From positions 1,178,001 through 1,242,000 of the forward strand of contig QYRS01000002.1 in NCBI GenBank assembly GCA_006503535.1: DNA of 64,000 nucleotides. Direction: 5' to 3'. A model generated the notes under the pieces. The model was not told the origin of the DNA. It saw nothing but the letters and a program-made list of their open reading frames with translations, and ran no database searches. This stretch comes from Arthrinium phaeospermum (lineage: Eukaryota > Ascomycota > Sordariomycetes > Amphisphaeriales > Apiosporaceae). Positions 36,463-45,282 of this stretch are shown here, one piece after another. Position 1 is the first letter of the stretch, and the number at the start of each line of letters is the position of its first letter. A program made the translations under genes and the position numbers.

Positions 36463-37883
36463 ATGGACGCTTTTCTGAAAGGAAGGAAGCGGAAACTGGA
36501 TACGGCCTCATGTTCGATACATGGTGAAGACGATGACGAGCCCACAGATGTCAAGCTTGCTATGCTTTCGTCCCTTCACCCTGACTTCAGCCAAGAAGCT
36601 CTGCTAGAAGCGTTGCTTGCCCATGATGGATCTGTGAAGGCTGCGGCAGCCTCATTGACTGATGCAGTGTCGGCGCCAGTAAAGAAGCCCCATTTCAGTG
36701 GCGTTGTGGGTTCTCAAACATCTCTAAAGCTATACGCATCTCGTGCCACTGGAGATTCTACATCCCCGAAGAAAGCCAAGATTCTGTCCAAGAAAGGGGC
36801 CACGCTGCATTTGTACGACCCGGACGATATTGCTGAGCACACACCATGCAGCATCGTTCACAACTTCTTGCCCTCCGGTGTTGCCAACGACCTACTCAGA
36901 GAGATGCTGGATGAGTCCAAGTCGTTCGAGAAGATAACCTTCAAGCTGTTCGACAACGTGGTCTCAAGCCCGCATACCTCGACCTTCTACGTGGAAACAG
37001 ATCTCGAGTTGCACAACCAGAAGTACGAGTACTTCTACAACGGAGCGAAGCTTACGGTGAGTGCTTCATCTGGCAGACAGGAGGATGGACATGAATGTTA
37101 CACCCCTGGTAGTCTATACTCTCGACAGTAAACTGACTTGGACAGGATGTGCGTAAAATTACGCCGCAGTTGCTTCGGGTCAAACCGCTTGTTCAAGAGG
37201 GAGTAAATAAGGAGATCGGGAAACGCATAAACACCAAGTACCCAGGCGGTCAAAAGATGAAGTTTCAGTCTCCCGATCCATGGAAGCCCAACGCTGCTTT
37301 TGTCAACTGCTACACCGGACCTCAGGAGAACGTTGGGTACCACAGCGACCAGTTGACATATCTGGGCCCCCGAGCTGTCATCGGCTCCCTGTCGCTTGGA
37401 GTTGCCCGGGAATTCCGGGTCAGACGAGTGGTCCCTAAAGCCTCGGATGACGATAGCAAAGAGAATGCCGATGCCGAAGGCCAAATCGCAATCCACCTGC
37501 CTCACAATTCCCTCCTGGTGATGCATGCAGAAATGCAGGAGGAGTGGAAGCACTCGATAGCACCTGCTCAGGCAATCAACCCTCACCCTATCGCGGGCAA
37601 CAGAAGGATCAATATCACATATCGGGACTATAAGCCAAGTCTCCACCCAAAGTTCACTCCTCGGTGCAAGTGTGGTATTCCCGCTGTCCTCAAGGTGGTC
37701 CAGAAGAGGAAAGAGAATTGGGGCAAGTATTTCTGGATGTGTCACCGCGGATATGTCCCCGAAAAGGAAAACTGTTCTTTCTTTCAATGGGCAGAGTTTG
37801 ACGACGACGGAAATCCTAGTTGGGACGAAGCTCGATACAAAAAGGGGCAGCCGTCCAAAACCCCAAGCTCTATGTCGCCATGA
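36463..37883 (+). CDS. CUE-AlkB-GRF alkylation-repair dioxygenase (ALKBH2/3-type)
   Basis: Exons 36463-37056 and 37146-37883 give 443 residues. Order of domains: a short MDAFLKGRKRKL tip; a CUE ubiquitin-binding region at about 29-68 (VKLAMLSSLHPDFSQEALLEAL); the 2-oxoglutarate/Fe(II) AlkB core at about 110-360; and a GRF zinc finger at about 370-412. The iron ligands are H264, D266 (YHSD) and H334. The AlkB signature R352-I-N-I-T-Y-R358 is intact. GRF cysteines are C372, C374, C397 and C408. AlkB enzymes oxidatively remove alkyl groups from DNA or RNA bases. The CUE and GRF parts suggest recruitment to ubiquitinated factors and to single-stranded nucleic acid. The intron has GTGAGT and ACAG ends. 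Confidence 0.92.
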
Positions 37884-37926
37884 TACAGCCATTCACTAAC
37901 AGGATTCCGTCTCGCATCACTAAGGG

Positions 37927-38289
37927 TTACATAAGCCGGTGTGTGGTCATTCGAACCTTCGCGTTCAAGAACCAGCCATCCTTGGAGATGGCACAAAAGA
38001 CCTGGTTTCGATAAGAAAAACGGAAATTCTCGCTGATGTTGAGCTCCTGAAACTTGGTGTCGATGGGCACACCGCAAATCTCACAGAAACCTTTAGCCAG
38101 CACCCTGTTGCCCATGGTATAGTATGTCAGATGATCCTGCCCGTTCATAACGACCTGGTTAGCCTTGGGATATAGCCAAGCTATCCTCGCTTATTAGCTT
38201 CTGGTCGTATACCGAGGTTAGAGGCTAGAGGCACCTTTCTTGTGTGGACAACATACTCTCCTGCAGAAACTGCAGTTGCATTCCGCCAT
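37927..38289 (-). pseudogene. Broken GFA/CENP-V-family (glutathione-dependent formaldehyde-activating) gene
   Basis: The ATG at 38289 opens MAECNCSFCRR up to a GTATGT donor at 38256. A plausible TAG acceptor precedes 38180. The next exon clearly encodes GFA sequence: YPKANQVVMNGQDHLTYYTMGNR, then KGFCEICGVPIDTKF, ending at 37927. CNCSxCRR and CxxCGV are zinc ligands of this family. Splicing at the only good acceptor gives LGYIPRLT, in the wrong frame for YPKANQV; a few bases that normally encode the GYLLVYP link appear to be missing. The N-terminal CxC-containing exon is also not visible. I call it a pseudogene; a sequencing error remains possible. Confidence 0.65.
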
Positions 38290-38673
38290 CCTGGAGGTCT
38301 AGCTGCTGTTCAACGGCTTGCTCTTCAATGCGAGCGGCAATCAAGCTGCGGATGACAGTCTCTGAGTACAGTTACTTCCGTGCTTTAACGGAAGGTCGTA
38401 CAGCCTTAAATTGAAAGAGTGGCATCTTACTCGTCAATCATTGGGAACGCATGCACCTCTACCCTTCGCACTCCGCAACTTATCTCCGGGCGTAACGACA
38501 GGGGCTCTCAAGATGTCCATTTTGGCGGCTTTCTCCACTATCGATACATGCATGCATTTACATCCTCCTTCATATCACCTCAACTCAATAGGGGGCATGC
38601 GTTATTTCCGGGCAGCTACCAGTGCCTTCTGGTCTTCATAAGATTACATTCCGGCAGTCTTAGCGATGCTACT
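38290..38673. other. Intergenic between GFA remnant and orphan protein
   Basis: I searched this for the missing N-terminal GFA exon and did not find it. No gene was recognised. Confidence 0.5.
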
Positions 38674-40086
38674 CTACTCTCCCCCCGCTGGGTCGATCGC
38701 GTTCCAATACCGTGCCTCGTCTCTGGTGAGGTCCTGCGCCTGTGGGAGGTCACCCATGGCCCGGACGTAGCGCCAACTACCGCTCTCCCGCTGGTCGGCG
38801 TCAAGATACATGGACCACATCCCGATCTCTGTGGCTCTATCTGGGTCTAGGACCATACGCATGGGGCCTCGCATTGCTTCCGCCGAGCCATCGAACTCCT
38901 TCTCATTGTTGGTGCGAGGATCCAGACGTGTAGGCCGGTAGTTGTACGCATCGCGGTCGCTGGCAAAGCCGGGGAACTCAATGGCGAACCGGCCGTAGTG
39001 TTCCGACTTCTCGATGACGCGGTTCCCGCACGCGGCCAGCATCTGCGTGCGTGCCAGCTCGGTGTTGTAGCCCTCCTCGAACGGCCCCCAGAAAGAGGCG
39101 TCGTAATGCCCGCGCATGCCCGCCTCAAGAAGGCACCGCAGTCGCCGGAACAGCTCGTGCGCGTACTGGTAGCATACGTGACCCGTCATCCAGCTCCAGC
39201 CCGGCTCGACATCCTTCACCTGGAAGGCGTTGTCGACCAGCCCAAGCTGGGGATCCACCCGGATGTGCGCGTGTTCCAACAGCGGCTGCAGCCGGTTCCA
39301 GATCATGTCGGCGCGCCTCTCCCGGCCCGACTGCTCGGGGTCGACGATGGCGATGTCGGTGGCGTAGCGGTCGTAGATGGTCTTGCTCAGCTCGATGGCC
39401 TCGACGCGCATCACGATCAGGACCCATACCCCCTTGGTCCGACCGTCGGGGGAGCCGTTTTGTTGCTTGGATCGGAACTGGTATGGTATGAAGACGTACT
39501 CGGCCTGCCGCATGGACACCAAGAGGTCGCGGTACTGGAGCTCGACGTCGGAGCCGTCGGCATTCCCGCGGGTCATTGCATACTTCCATTTTTGCAACTC
39601 TTCATTGAACAGTGCTTCGTCGTCCTCGAAAAGGGACCAGCCGTGAAAGTTCACTACGGCCGCGATGTCCGGCTCCTGCAGCTGCGCCTGGTCCCACAGC
39701 ATGGCCGACACCATGCTGCGCGGAGTGATCTCGTCCTGGTGGCCCTCCTGCAGCCGGTTCATGGCGTTGAGGGGCACGCCGAAGTTGCTCGGCATCGGGC
39801 ACCCCGTGTTGGGCAGGCGCGGGTGGTGGTCCCTTCCCTGGCTCTGGCGGTGGTCGATGGCGATGCGCGCCAGCTTGAGCCGGGGCCCCAGCTCGCCCAT
39901 GTCGACATCTTGGCCCGGGTCGTATCTACCGTCTGTCCTTGGTAGCGTGGCGGACGACCTGCCGTCTGTTGACAAGCCCGCCTGGTACTTTCTCTTCGCC
40001 GGTAGATTGGGTGCCGGTAGATTGGGTGCCGGTGGATTGGGTGCCGGTGGATTGGGTGCCGGCGGATTCGGTGCGGGTTGACTCAT
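38674..40086 (-). CDS. Orphan 470-residue protein with N-terminal PAPNP repeats
   Basis: Uninterrupted frame from the ATG at 40086 to a TAG at 38674. Residues 5-29 are five tandem five-residue repeats (PAPNP to PAPNL) encoded by a 15-base minisatellite. The remainder is a soluble, mixed-charge globular protein with VVNFHGWSLFEDDEALF, KGVWVLIVMRVEAIEL and ATDIAIVDPEQS. The W-hydrophobic-strand then IAIVDP pattern vaguely resembles the Ulp1/C48 cysteine-peptidase fold, but no catalytic His precedes the Trp, so I do not assign it. No signal peptide or membrane segment. It is a real gene by length and composition; its function is unknown. Confidence 0.75.
   Translation of the reverse strand: MSQPAPNPPAPNPPAPNPPAPNLPAPNLPAKRKYQAGLSTDGRSSATLPRTDGRYDPGQDVDMGELGPRLKLARIAIDHRQSQGRDHHPRLPNTGCPMPSNFGVPLNAMNRLQEGHQDEITPRSMVSAMLWDQAQLQEPDIAAVVNFHGWSLFEDDEALFNEELQKWKYAMTRGNADGSDVELQYRDLLVSMRQAEYVFIPYQFRSKQQNGSPDGRTKGVWVLIVMRVEAIELSKTIYDRYATDIAIVDPEQSGRERRADMIWNRLQPLLEHAHIRVDPQLGLVDNAFQVKDVEPGWSWMTGHVCYQYAHELFRRLRCLLEAGMRGHYDASFWGPFEEGYNTELARTQMLAACGNRVIEKSEHYGRFAIEFPGFASDRDAYNYRPTRLDPRTNNEKEFDGSAEAMRGPMRMVLDPDRATEIGMWSMYLDADQRESGSWRYVRAMGDLPQAQDLTRDEARYWNAIDPAGGE
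40001..40075. repeat. 15-base coding minisatellite, five copies
   Basis: Five tandem 15-base units (GGTAGATTGGGTGCC and variants) encode the PAPNP repeats on the minus strand. The first two copies are identical and the last is the most diverged. Confidence 0.9.
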
Positions 40087-41316
40087 GTCTTCTAAGTTTT
40101 TGTGGTGGCGTTTGCGATTCCTCTCTACACTCTATGTGTGTTTTACAAATACTATCACGCTCGATAAAACATAGCATATCAGGGAGATTCAAGAGAGCCG
40201 GGGAGCCGGGGAGCCGGCGGTTTGGCAGACATTCCTGTTGCCGACAAAGGGCATCAGATTCGATTCGCCATCACCATAGGTAGTAACATTGTTCGCCGGA
40301 TGCGGGATGAGCTAACAATGACCCCCAAAGCTAGACTTTGTAGATTCCCATTGAAATCAAGCGGAAGTAGTTGACTGTCTTCCATTAAGTCCATTGAGAA
40401 ATGTATGGATGGATAGCCAATGTCACTATTGAGATAAACCTGCTCCTACTAGATAGAGTATGAGAGGTATACACATTACCATGTATTGGCCGTTCGTTGT
40501 ATTGACAGCTTAGGGGGAATGCTCAGAATTAGCTTGTATCTCATCTCGGACAGGAGTCAACAGATACGTATATATGCAACCGTTATTGATGTTTGACTTC
40601 CTACTCAACTAAAGATGTATGTGAGATGGGTTGTCTATTAGAATTGTAAGGGTTACCAGCTGCAGGTATTGCCTAGCGTGCTCCACGCCAAGATACCTGC
40701 TACTGTACGCAGGGGGTGCTAGTCGAGTCCAACCTCCTGTCATAACTTTTAGCCAAGATGATATTCGACCAGCATGTCCCAGTGTCTTGGAATTGAAACC
40801 GTTTCTTCCTGAGTTTCTTCTTGTTTCTTCCAATCGCGCAACTAATAATACCTAATATCGACGCTGCGACTCGTTGATTGCGTTACGCAGGAGAGCGCAC
40901 GGCATTCTCTTTTGCTTTGATTGATTGGACGCTTTTGGGGGTGAGCTTAGGCTGAGCAACCGTCGAGTCTTTCCTGTCCAGTGGCTCCAACTGGTCGGCC
41001 GGTTGCTGCGGCGCCCCTCCCCTCCAGCGCACTCTCTGGGTCTGTTCTGTTGTCAGCAAACCAGCGCCATTCATTATTTTGTTATTTTCGGAGCCTGACA
41101 ACGCTCTCGTTTCGTCCGTCCTCGCCCGACCCGATTGCGCAGCTCCCGCCATGCCAATGCTGCATTTCTCTGCTGCTTGGGGATTTGTGCTTTCTTGAAT
41201 TGCGCTCTGCTCAGTCGTTGTTATATTTTTACCGGAGAATAGAGGCTTTTTGCATGCCATCGTCCTACGTCGCATCTTGGAACCCGCGATTACAAAAGTA
41301 ACAAGCCTTGACCGCA
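40087..41316. other. Intergenic, divergent upstream regions
   Basis: Upstream DNA for the orphan protein (-) and the one-helix membrane protein (+). A minus-strand frame at 40883-41317 overlaps the latter's leader and lacks an ATG at its upstream end. No gene was recognised. Confidence 0.6.
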
Positions 41317-42087
41317 ATGCCGCCGCCTTTAGTCAGGACTGTACGCAGTCTCGCGCACGATCTCACCTCCCGTCTCCCGACCGAGTCGCCCTTCCACCCG
41401 AGACAGCAGCAGTCGCCAACCACGCCCACGGGGACCATAAGTTTCGCATCGACGGTCACAAGGCTGTTCCCGCGGCTCGCGACCGGCGTCTCGACCGTAC
41501 CCCAGGGCTACGGCGCGCCGTCGGGGCCCGAGCCGGGGGTGGTGGTGGGCATCGTGCTGGGCTCCATTGCCGGGTTCCTGCTCCTGCTCTGGCTCATCTA
41601 CACGTGCGTCAACCTCAGCAACAGCCGCAAGACCAACACCATCGTCGAGACCGAGGGCTCCATGGTCTCCAGCTCCGTCATGACGCGCAAGTCGCGGAAG
41701 CACCGCCGCAGCCGGCAGCACCACTCGCGCTCGCGCTCCGTCGGGCGGCGCGAGACGGTCGAGATCCGCGAGCAGCGCGTCATGCCGGAGCGCGTCGTGC
41801 CGGAGCGCATCATCGTCGAGGAGCGCCGCAGCCGTGGACCGCCCCCGCCGCGCATGTCCGGTCCTCCCCCGCCACCTCCGCCCATGAGCGACGAGGACGA
41901 CGAGGTCGTGGTCATCGAGGAGAACACGCCGCCGCGGAGGCGCGAGAGCAGGCGCCACCGGAGGAGGAGCAGCGAGCGGCGCAGCAGCGGGTACCGAGAC
42001 GTGGACCCGTACCGCTACGCGGGCGGCGACGAGCCCATGCGGAGTATGAGTCGCCGCCGCAGCGACTCGCGCCGACGATACAGTTAG
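41317..42087 (+). CDS. Single-pass membrane protein with Arg-rich, polyproline cytosolic tail
   Basis: Uninterrupted 256-residue frame; the ATG at 41317 starts MPPPLVRTVRSLAHDL. A Ser/Thr/Pro-rich N-terminal part is followed by one strong transmembrane segment at about 74-98 (VVVGIVLGSIAGFLLLLWLIY). The tail is highly basic (KSRKHRRSRQHHSRSRS), then has two polyproline blocks, an acidic patch (SDEDDEVVVIEE) and a terminal Arg/Ser region. This layout is common in uncharacterised Sordariomycete membrane proteins; I know no function. Very high GC keeps several overlapping frames open, but this one has the membrane segment and a proper start. Confidence 0.75.
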   Translation: MPPPLVRTVRSLAHDLTSRLPTESPFHPRQQQSPTTPTGTISFASTVTRLFPRLATGVSTVPQGYGAPSGPEPGVVVGIVLGSIAGFLLLLWLIYTCVNLSNSRKTNTIVETEGSMVSSSVMTRKSRKHRRSRQHHSRSRSVGRRETVEIREQRVMPERVVPERIIVEERRSRGPPPPRMSGPPPPPPPMSDEDDEVVVIEENTPPRRRESRRHRRRSSERRSSGYRDVDPYRYAGGDEPMRSMSRRRSDSRRRYS

Positions 42088-43192
42088 AGAAGAAAACGAC
42101 GCGCCACTCACTTTTTGTCTTAGCGGACACGATGTATGATTTTTGGAGATATAAGAGGGAACCACAGGACAGATTTTGCTTCGACGTGTTATCTATTGGG
42201 CTCTATACCTGCTTCGACTACCATGTACTCTATCCGAATACGCAAGCCTGCACAAGCGGTGGTAATGGTCTTTTGAAATCGAGCCACCTGGAGTTTACCT
42301 ATGAAAAAAATGTACATGGATAATTCTCATGCGGAACACCAAGTCTCTACCTAACGCGAAGTTGTATGTTGGCCCAGATGCACGCCTAGCACGCGGGCTT
42401 ACATTGGTTTGGAATTGAGGCGTCCAGTCGAACGAAACAAATCAGCATTCGTAATCGCCAAAGAACGGAAGCTTAACTCTATCGTGATCTCTGATCGCCA
42501 GTGAGTAAGTGCTTCTGCTTTCGATGGTTTCTAGGCCAATTCTTCGATTAATGCATTTCCATTGCATACCTTACATGTTCACAGTGGGCCTTTAGTAAGT
42601 ACATTATATTCTTGTGACAGGTACATGAGGTATGTATGTATGCGTCTTACAAGCTACAACTGCATACATAATCTATCCATGTAGGTATAGAAGCGGTACT
42701 CAAGGTATCGCAGTGGCCCTTTGACGCACACTGGAATTGATTGATGGAATCGACGCCTGGACGACACCCACTGAATAACCATCGAAATTCGGCGATTAGT
42801 TGGACCAGACTGCCCAGTGCTGTTTAGGTCGACTTTGCTTTCCCTTCACATGTCACTGGCAAGGGGAAGCAACGCGGGGCGGCGGGCCCATTCTCATCGG
42901 AAACGCCAGGCACAGGCACCGCCCCAGCCAGCCATGCGCTTTCCCCCCCTGGAAAATAGTCCTAGAAGCTCGCTAAATGAAAGCGCTAATGTATTTGGTA
43001 GGAATGACATCATGATCACCATCAGCAGACTGCAGAAGGGCCGCGGCTTCTTGAAGCTTGCGAGTGAGCTCGAACTTACGATCAATTAATTACTTACAAG
43101 CACCCAGCTCCAAATACTCACTTGTGTCTCCTCCACTCACCTTCTCAACTCCATCACACCCAGCTCAGTCAGCTCAGCCGTTTCCTTCCGCA
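42088..43192. other. Intergenic
   Basis: Contains the 3' flank of the membrane protein and TATGTATG/GTAGGTA motifs around 42630-42690. No gene was recognised. Confidence 0.65.
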
Positions 43193-43836
43193 ATGGACCA
43201 CCCAGTTCGCGAAATCGAGGGCATCGTCACCACGCTCTGCCAGGGCAGTGCTGACGACCAGAAGGCCGCCCTGGACGACTTCTTCACCCCGGATGCCTAC
43301 TTCGTCCACCCCCTGTGCAGGGTGCCGTCCTTCTCGGCGTAGACCTGCCATTCCTCGGCAGAGTCGATTCGCGCACCTTTGTCAACTTCATCTACCAGTG
43401 GTACCGCATCCTCAGCCCCAAGATCGACATCCACGTCGACTCCAAAGTCCTCGACCAGCAGCACAACCTGCTGTATCTCACCATGCGTCAGGTCTTCACC
43501 CTCTGGTTCGTCCCCTTCAACCTGTGGCAGGCCAATGTCAGGCTCGTCACCGTCCTCGAGCTCGCACAGCTCCCCGTCGACGAGGACGGCCGACGCATAG
43601 GTCACAACACCGTCATCCCCCCTGGCGACAAGACCACGCGCTTGCGCTACTTCATCAAGGGCCAGGAGGACAACTACCAGATGACGGAATGGCTCAAGTT
43701 CGTTGCCCCCTGGAGCGGATCCCTCATCTGGTACACTGGCCAGCTCATGTCGACCCTGGTGTGCGCCTTCTGCGTCATGCTGTTTTGGCCACTCACGTTC
43801 CTGGAGCCGAACGGATTGAAGCAGTCAAAGCACTAG
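43193..43836 (+). pseudogene. SigF-type NTF2-like protein, frame interrupted
   Basis: The ATG at 43193 starts MDHPVREIEGIVTTL and continues through FFTPDAYFVHPLCRVPSF, a clear SigF-type NTF2-like opening. The frame then meets TAG at 43340. The family sequence resumes in another frame from 43363: VDSRTFVNFIYQWYRILSP, LYLTMRQVFTLWFVPF and EDNYQMTEWLKFVAPW, with a C-terminal hydrophobic segment, ending in TAG at 43834-43836. Removing 43339-43361, 23 bases with GT and AG ends, joins the two parts exactly, but this is far shorter than a normal fungal intron. I favour a small insertion or duplication that disabled the gene; a mini-intron or sequencing error would also fit. Intact relatives are NTF2-fold membrane-associated proteins of unknown role. 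Confidence 0.6.
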
Positions 43837-43839
43837 GGG

Positions 43840-44655
43840 ATGCTCGCTGTTTTCTTCCTCTTGCCGCTGACATTGCAGTGGCTTGTACTGAAGGTGTGGT
43901 TCATGTTGTGGGCCACAGAGCAGCACCAGCCGGACCTGAACTATTACCTTGTGCCCGATGACGACTCAGAGAACGATTACAATCTACAGTTGTACATAGA
44001 TGGAATGCGTATCCCGTCAATGGAGGCAGTTCCTGGATCATCAATCCAACGCAAGCAGTCACGTCGCGACACCAGCGGTACATTGGATGTCCTTGATGCG
44101 GTAGCTGAGGCTATACGAGTTACTCGACCAGACTTGCGAGCAGCGGCTTCAAACCCCCCTACTACACTTATTCCTGTTAGAACAAAACGCGTCGTTAAAC
44201 ATGTTGATGAACGTGTCGTTGTACACGTCGAAGAACCCGTCGAAGAACCCGTCGGAGAGCCCGTCGAAGAGCCCGTCGGAGAGCCCGTCGGAGAGCCCGT
44301 CGATGAGCCCGTCGGAGAGCCCTTCGATGATAGCTCTGACGAGAAATACGTTGATGGTTACGTTGATGGCTACCTCGATTGTGACACCAACTACCGAGGG
44401 CGCTCATCCTCTGATGAGACCATTGATCAGCCTTCTGACGCAGATTACTTTGGTGACATGGAAAGCGACCCGACCTCCAGCATGGGACATGAAACCGTGG
44501 CAACCGCAATAACTGAGTGTTTGGAGCCTGATAGCCCACTCGAGGATAGCCCACTCGGGGTACCCGAGTCTCCGGTGCTTGATAGATCCCTCGAACCTGT
44601 CCCGTTGATGATTGCGAAGATGAGGAAGATGGCGGAGAGGTCCAGTAATTGTTAG
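43840..44655 (+). other. In-frame, repeat-containing continuation after the SigF-type gene
   Basis: One codon after the TAG at 43834 the same frame opens again at an ATG (43840) and runs 271 codons. It begins with a hydrophobic segment (LAVFFLLPLTLQWLVL), then an acidic, low-complexity region with eight V-x-E-P repeats and YVDGYVDGYLD. It may be the former C-terminal extension of the SigF-type protein cut off by a nonsense change, or a separate small gene. No homologue is known to me. Confidence 0.45.
44227..44322 (+). repeat. 12-base tandem repeat, eight copies (VEEP/VGEP)
   Basis: Eight head-to-tail 12-base units of the type GTCGAAGAGCCC or GTCGGAGAGCCC. They encode VEEP, VGEP or VDEP in the forward frame. 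Confidence 0.92.
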
Positions 44656-45282
44656 ATTCGTTGGCGCTATTGGCGTTGCTGCTAAAGAGGTGTGGGAATT
44701 CTAGCATACGTATCAGAGGAGAAAAGGGACAGCATGGCGGCAGTCAGACGATTATTTTCTGATAGTTTTAATGGGAAATAATCCAGACGTTCTCAACTAC
44801 TTGTATCCGTGAGGACTTGGTCCAATGCGGTAGTTGTACTATGGCGCCGTAGATATATCCAACATTGAGAGGAGTTCTAACATGCCCGGTTTACTCAACA
44901 ACCGGTGCATGCTTTCACCGGAAAAGACGAAATGCCCCCCCCTCCCCCGGTGTAATCGACATATGAACACTTGGAGAGTCTGGGGGCTTGGCTCAAGTCG
45001 TACCGTAGACGACCATAGCTGGCGGCAGAAACGAAAACCAAATAACTATCATAGGGTATTATCTTTGCAGAATACATGACAGTTCAATCAATCGATATTC
45101 CGAACATAAACTGGCCAAACCCGACCCGATCCGATCCCACCTAAGGCGTTGGCCCAACCATTTCAGTCAGTCGATTTTACGCAAGTATATTCCATAGCCC
45201 CTTAAAGTCCCCGGCTAAAACACACTCTCTACATCCTTCAACATGTCTGGCTCCTACCGATTACCGTCCGTGTTCGTTCTCG
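44656..45282. other. Intergenic, convergent 3' ends
   Basis: No gene was recognised; it should hold the 3' regions of the flanking genes. Confidence 0.65.

Noticed and set aside
38998..39945. A 315-codon plus-strand frame opposite the 470-residue orphan
   Set aside because: Antisense reading of GC-rich codons; the opposite strand has the longer ATG-initiated frame with balanced composition.
40883..41317. 144-codon minus-strand frame
   Set aside because: No ATG at its upstream end, low-complexity product, and overlap with the leader of the plus-strand membrane gene.
41329..42165. A 278-codon antisense frame over the same gene
   Set aside because: Antisense shadow caused by high third-position GC; Ala/Arg/Val-rich product without motifs.
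41250..42323. A 357-codon plus-strand frame overlapping the one-helix membrane protein
   Set aside because: It is an out-of-frame reading of very GC-rich coding DNA; the accepted frame has a proper ATG, a membrane segment and sensible composition.
44227..44322. Possible CRISPR-like array
   Set aside because: Direct tandem units without spacers, inside a coding frame of a eukaryotic genome.
44195..44707. Antisense Arg/His-rich frame over the 12-base repeat
   Set aside because: Opposite-strand reading of the VEEP/VGEP minisatellite.
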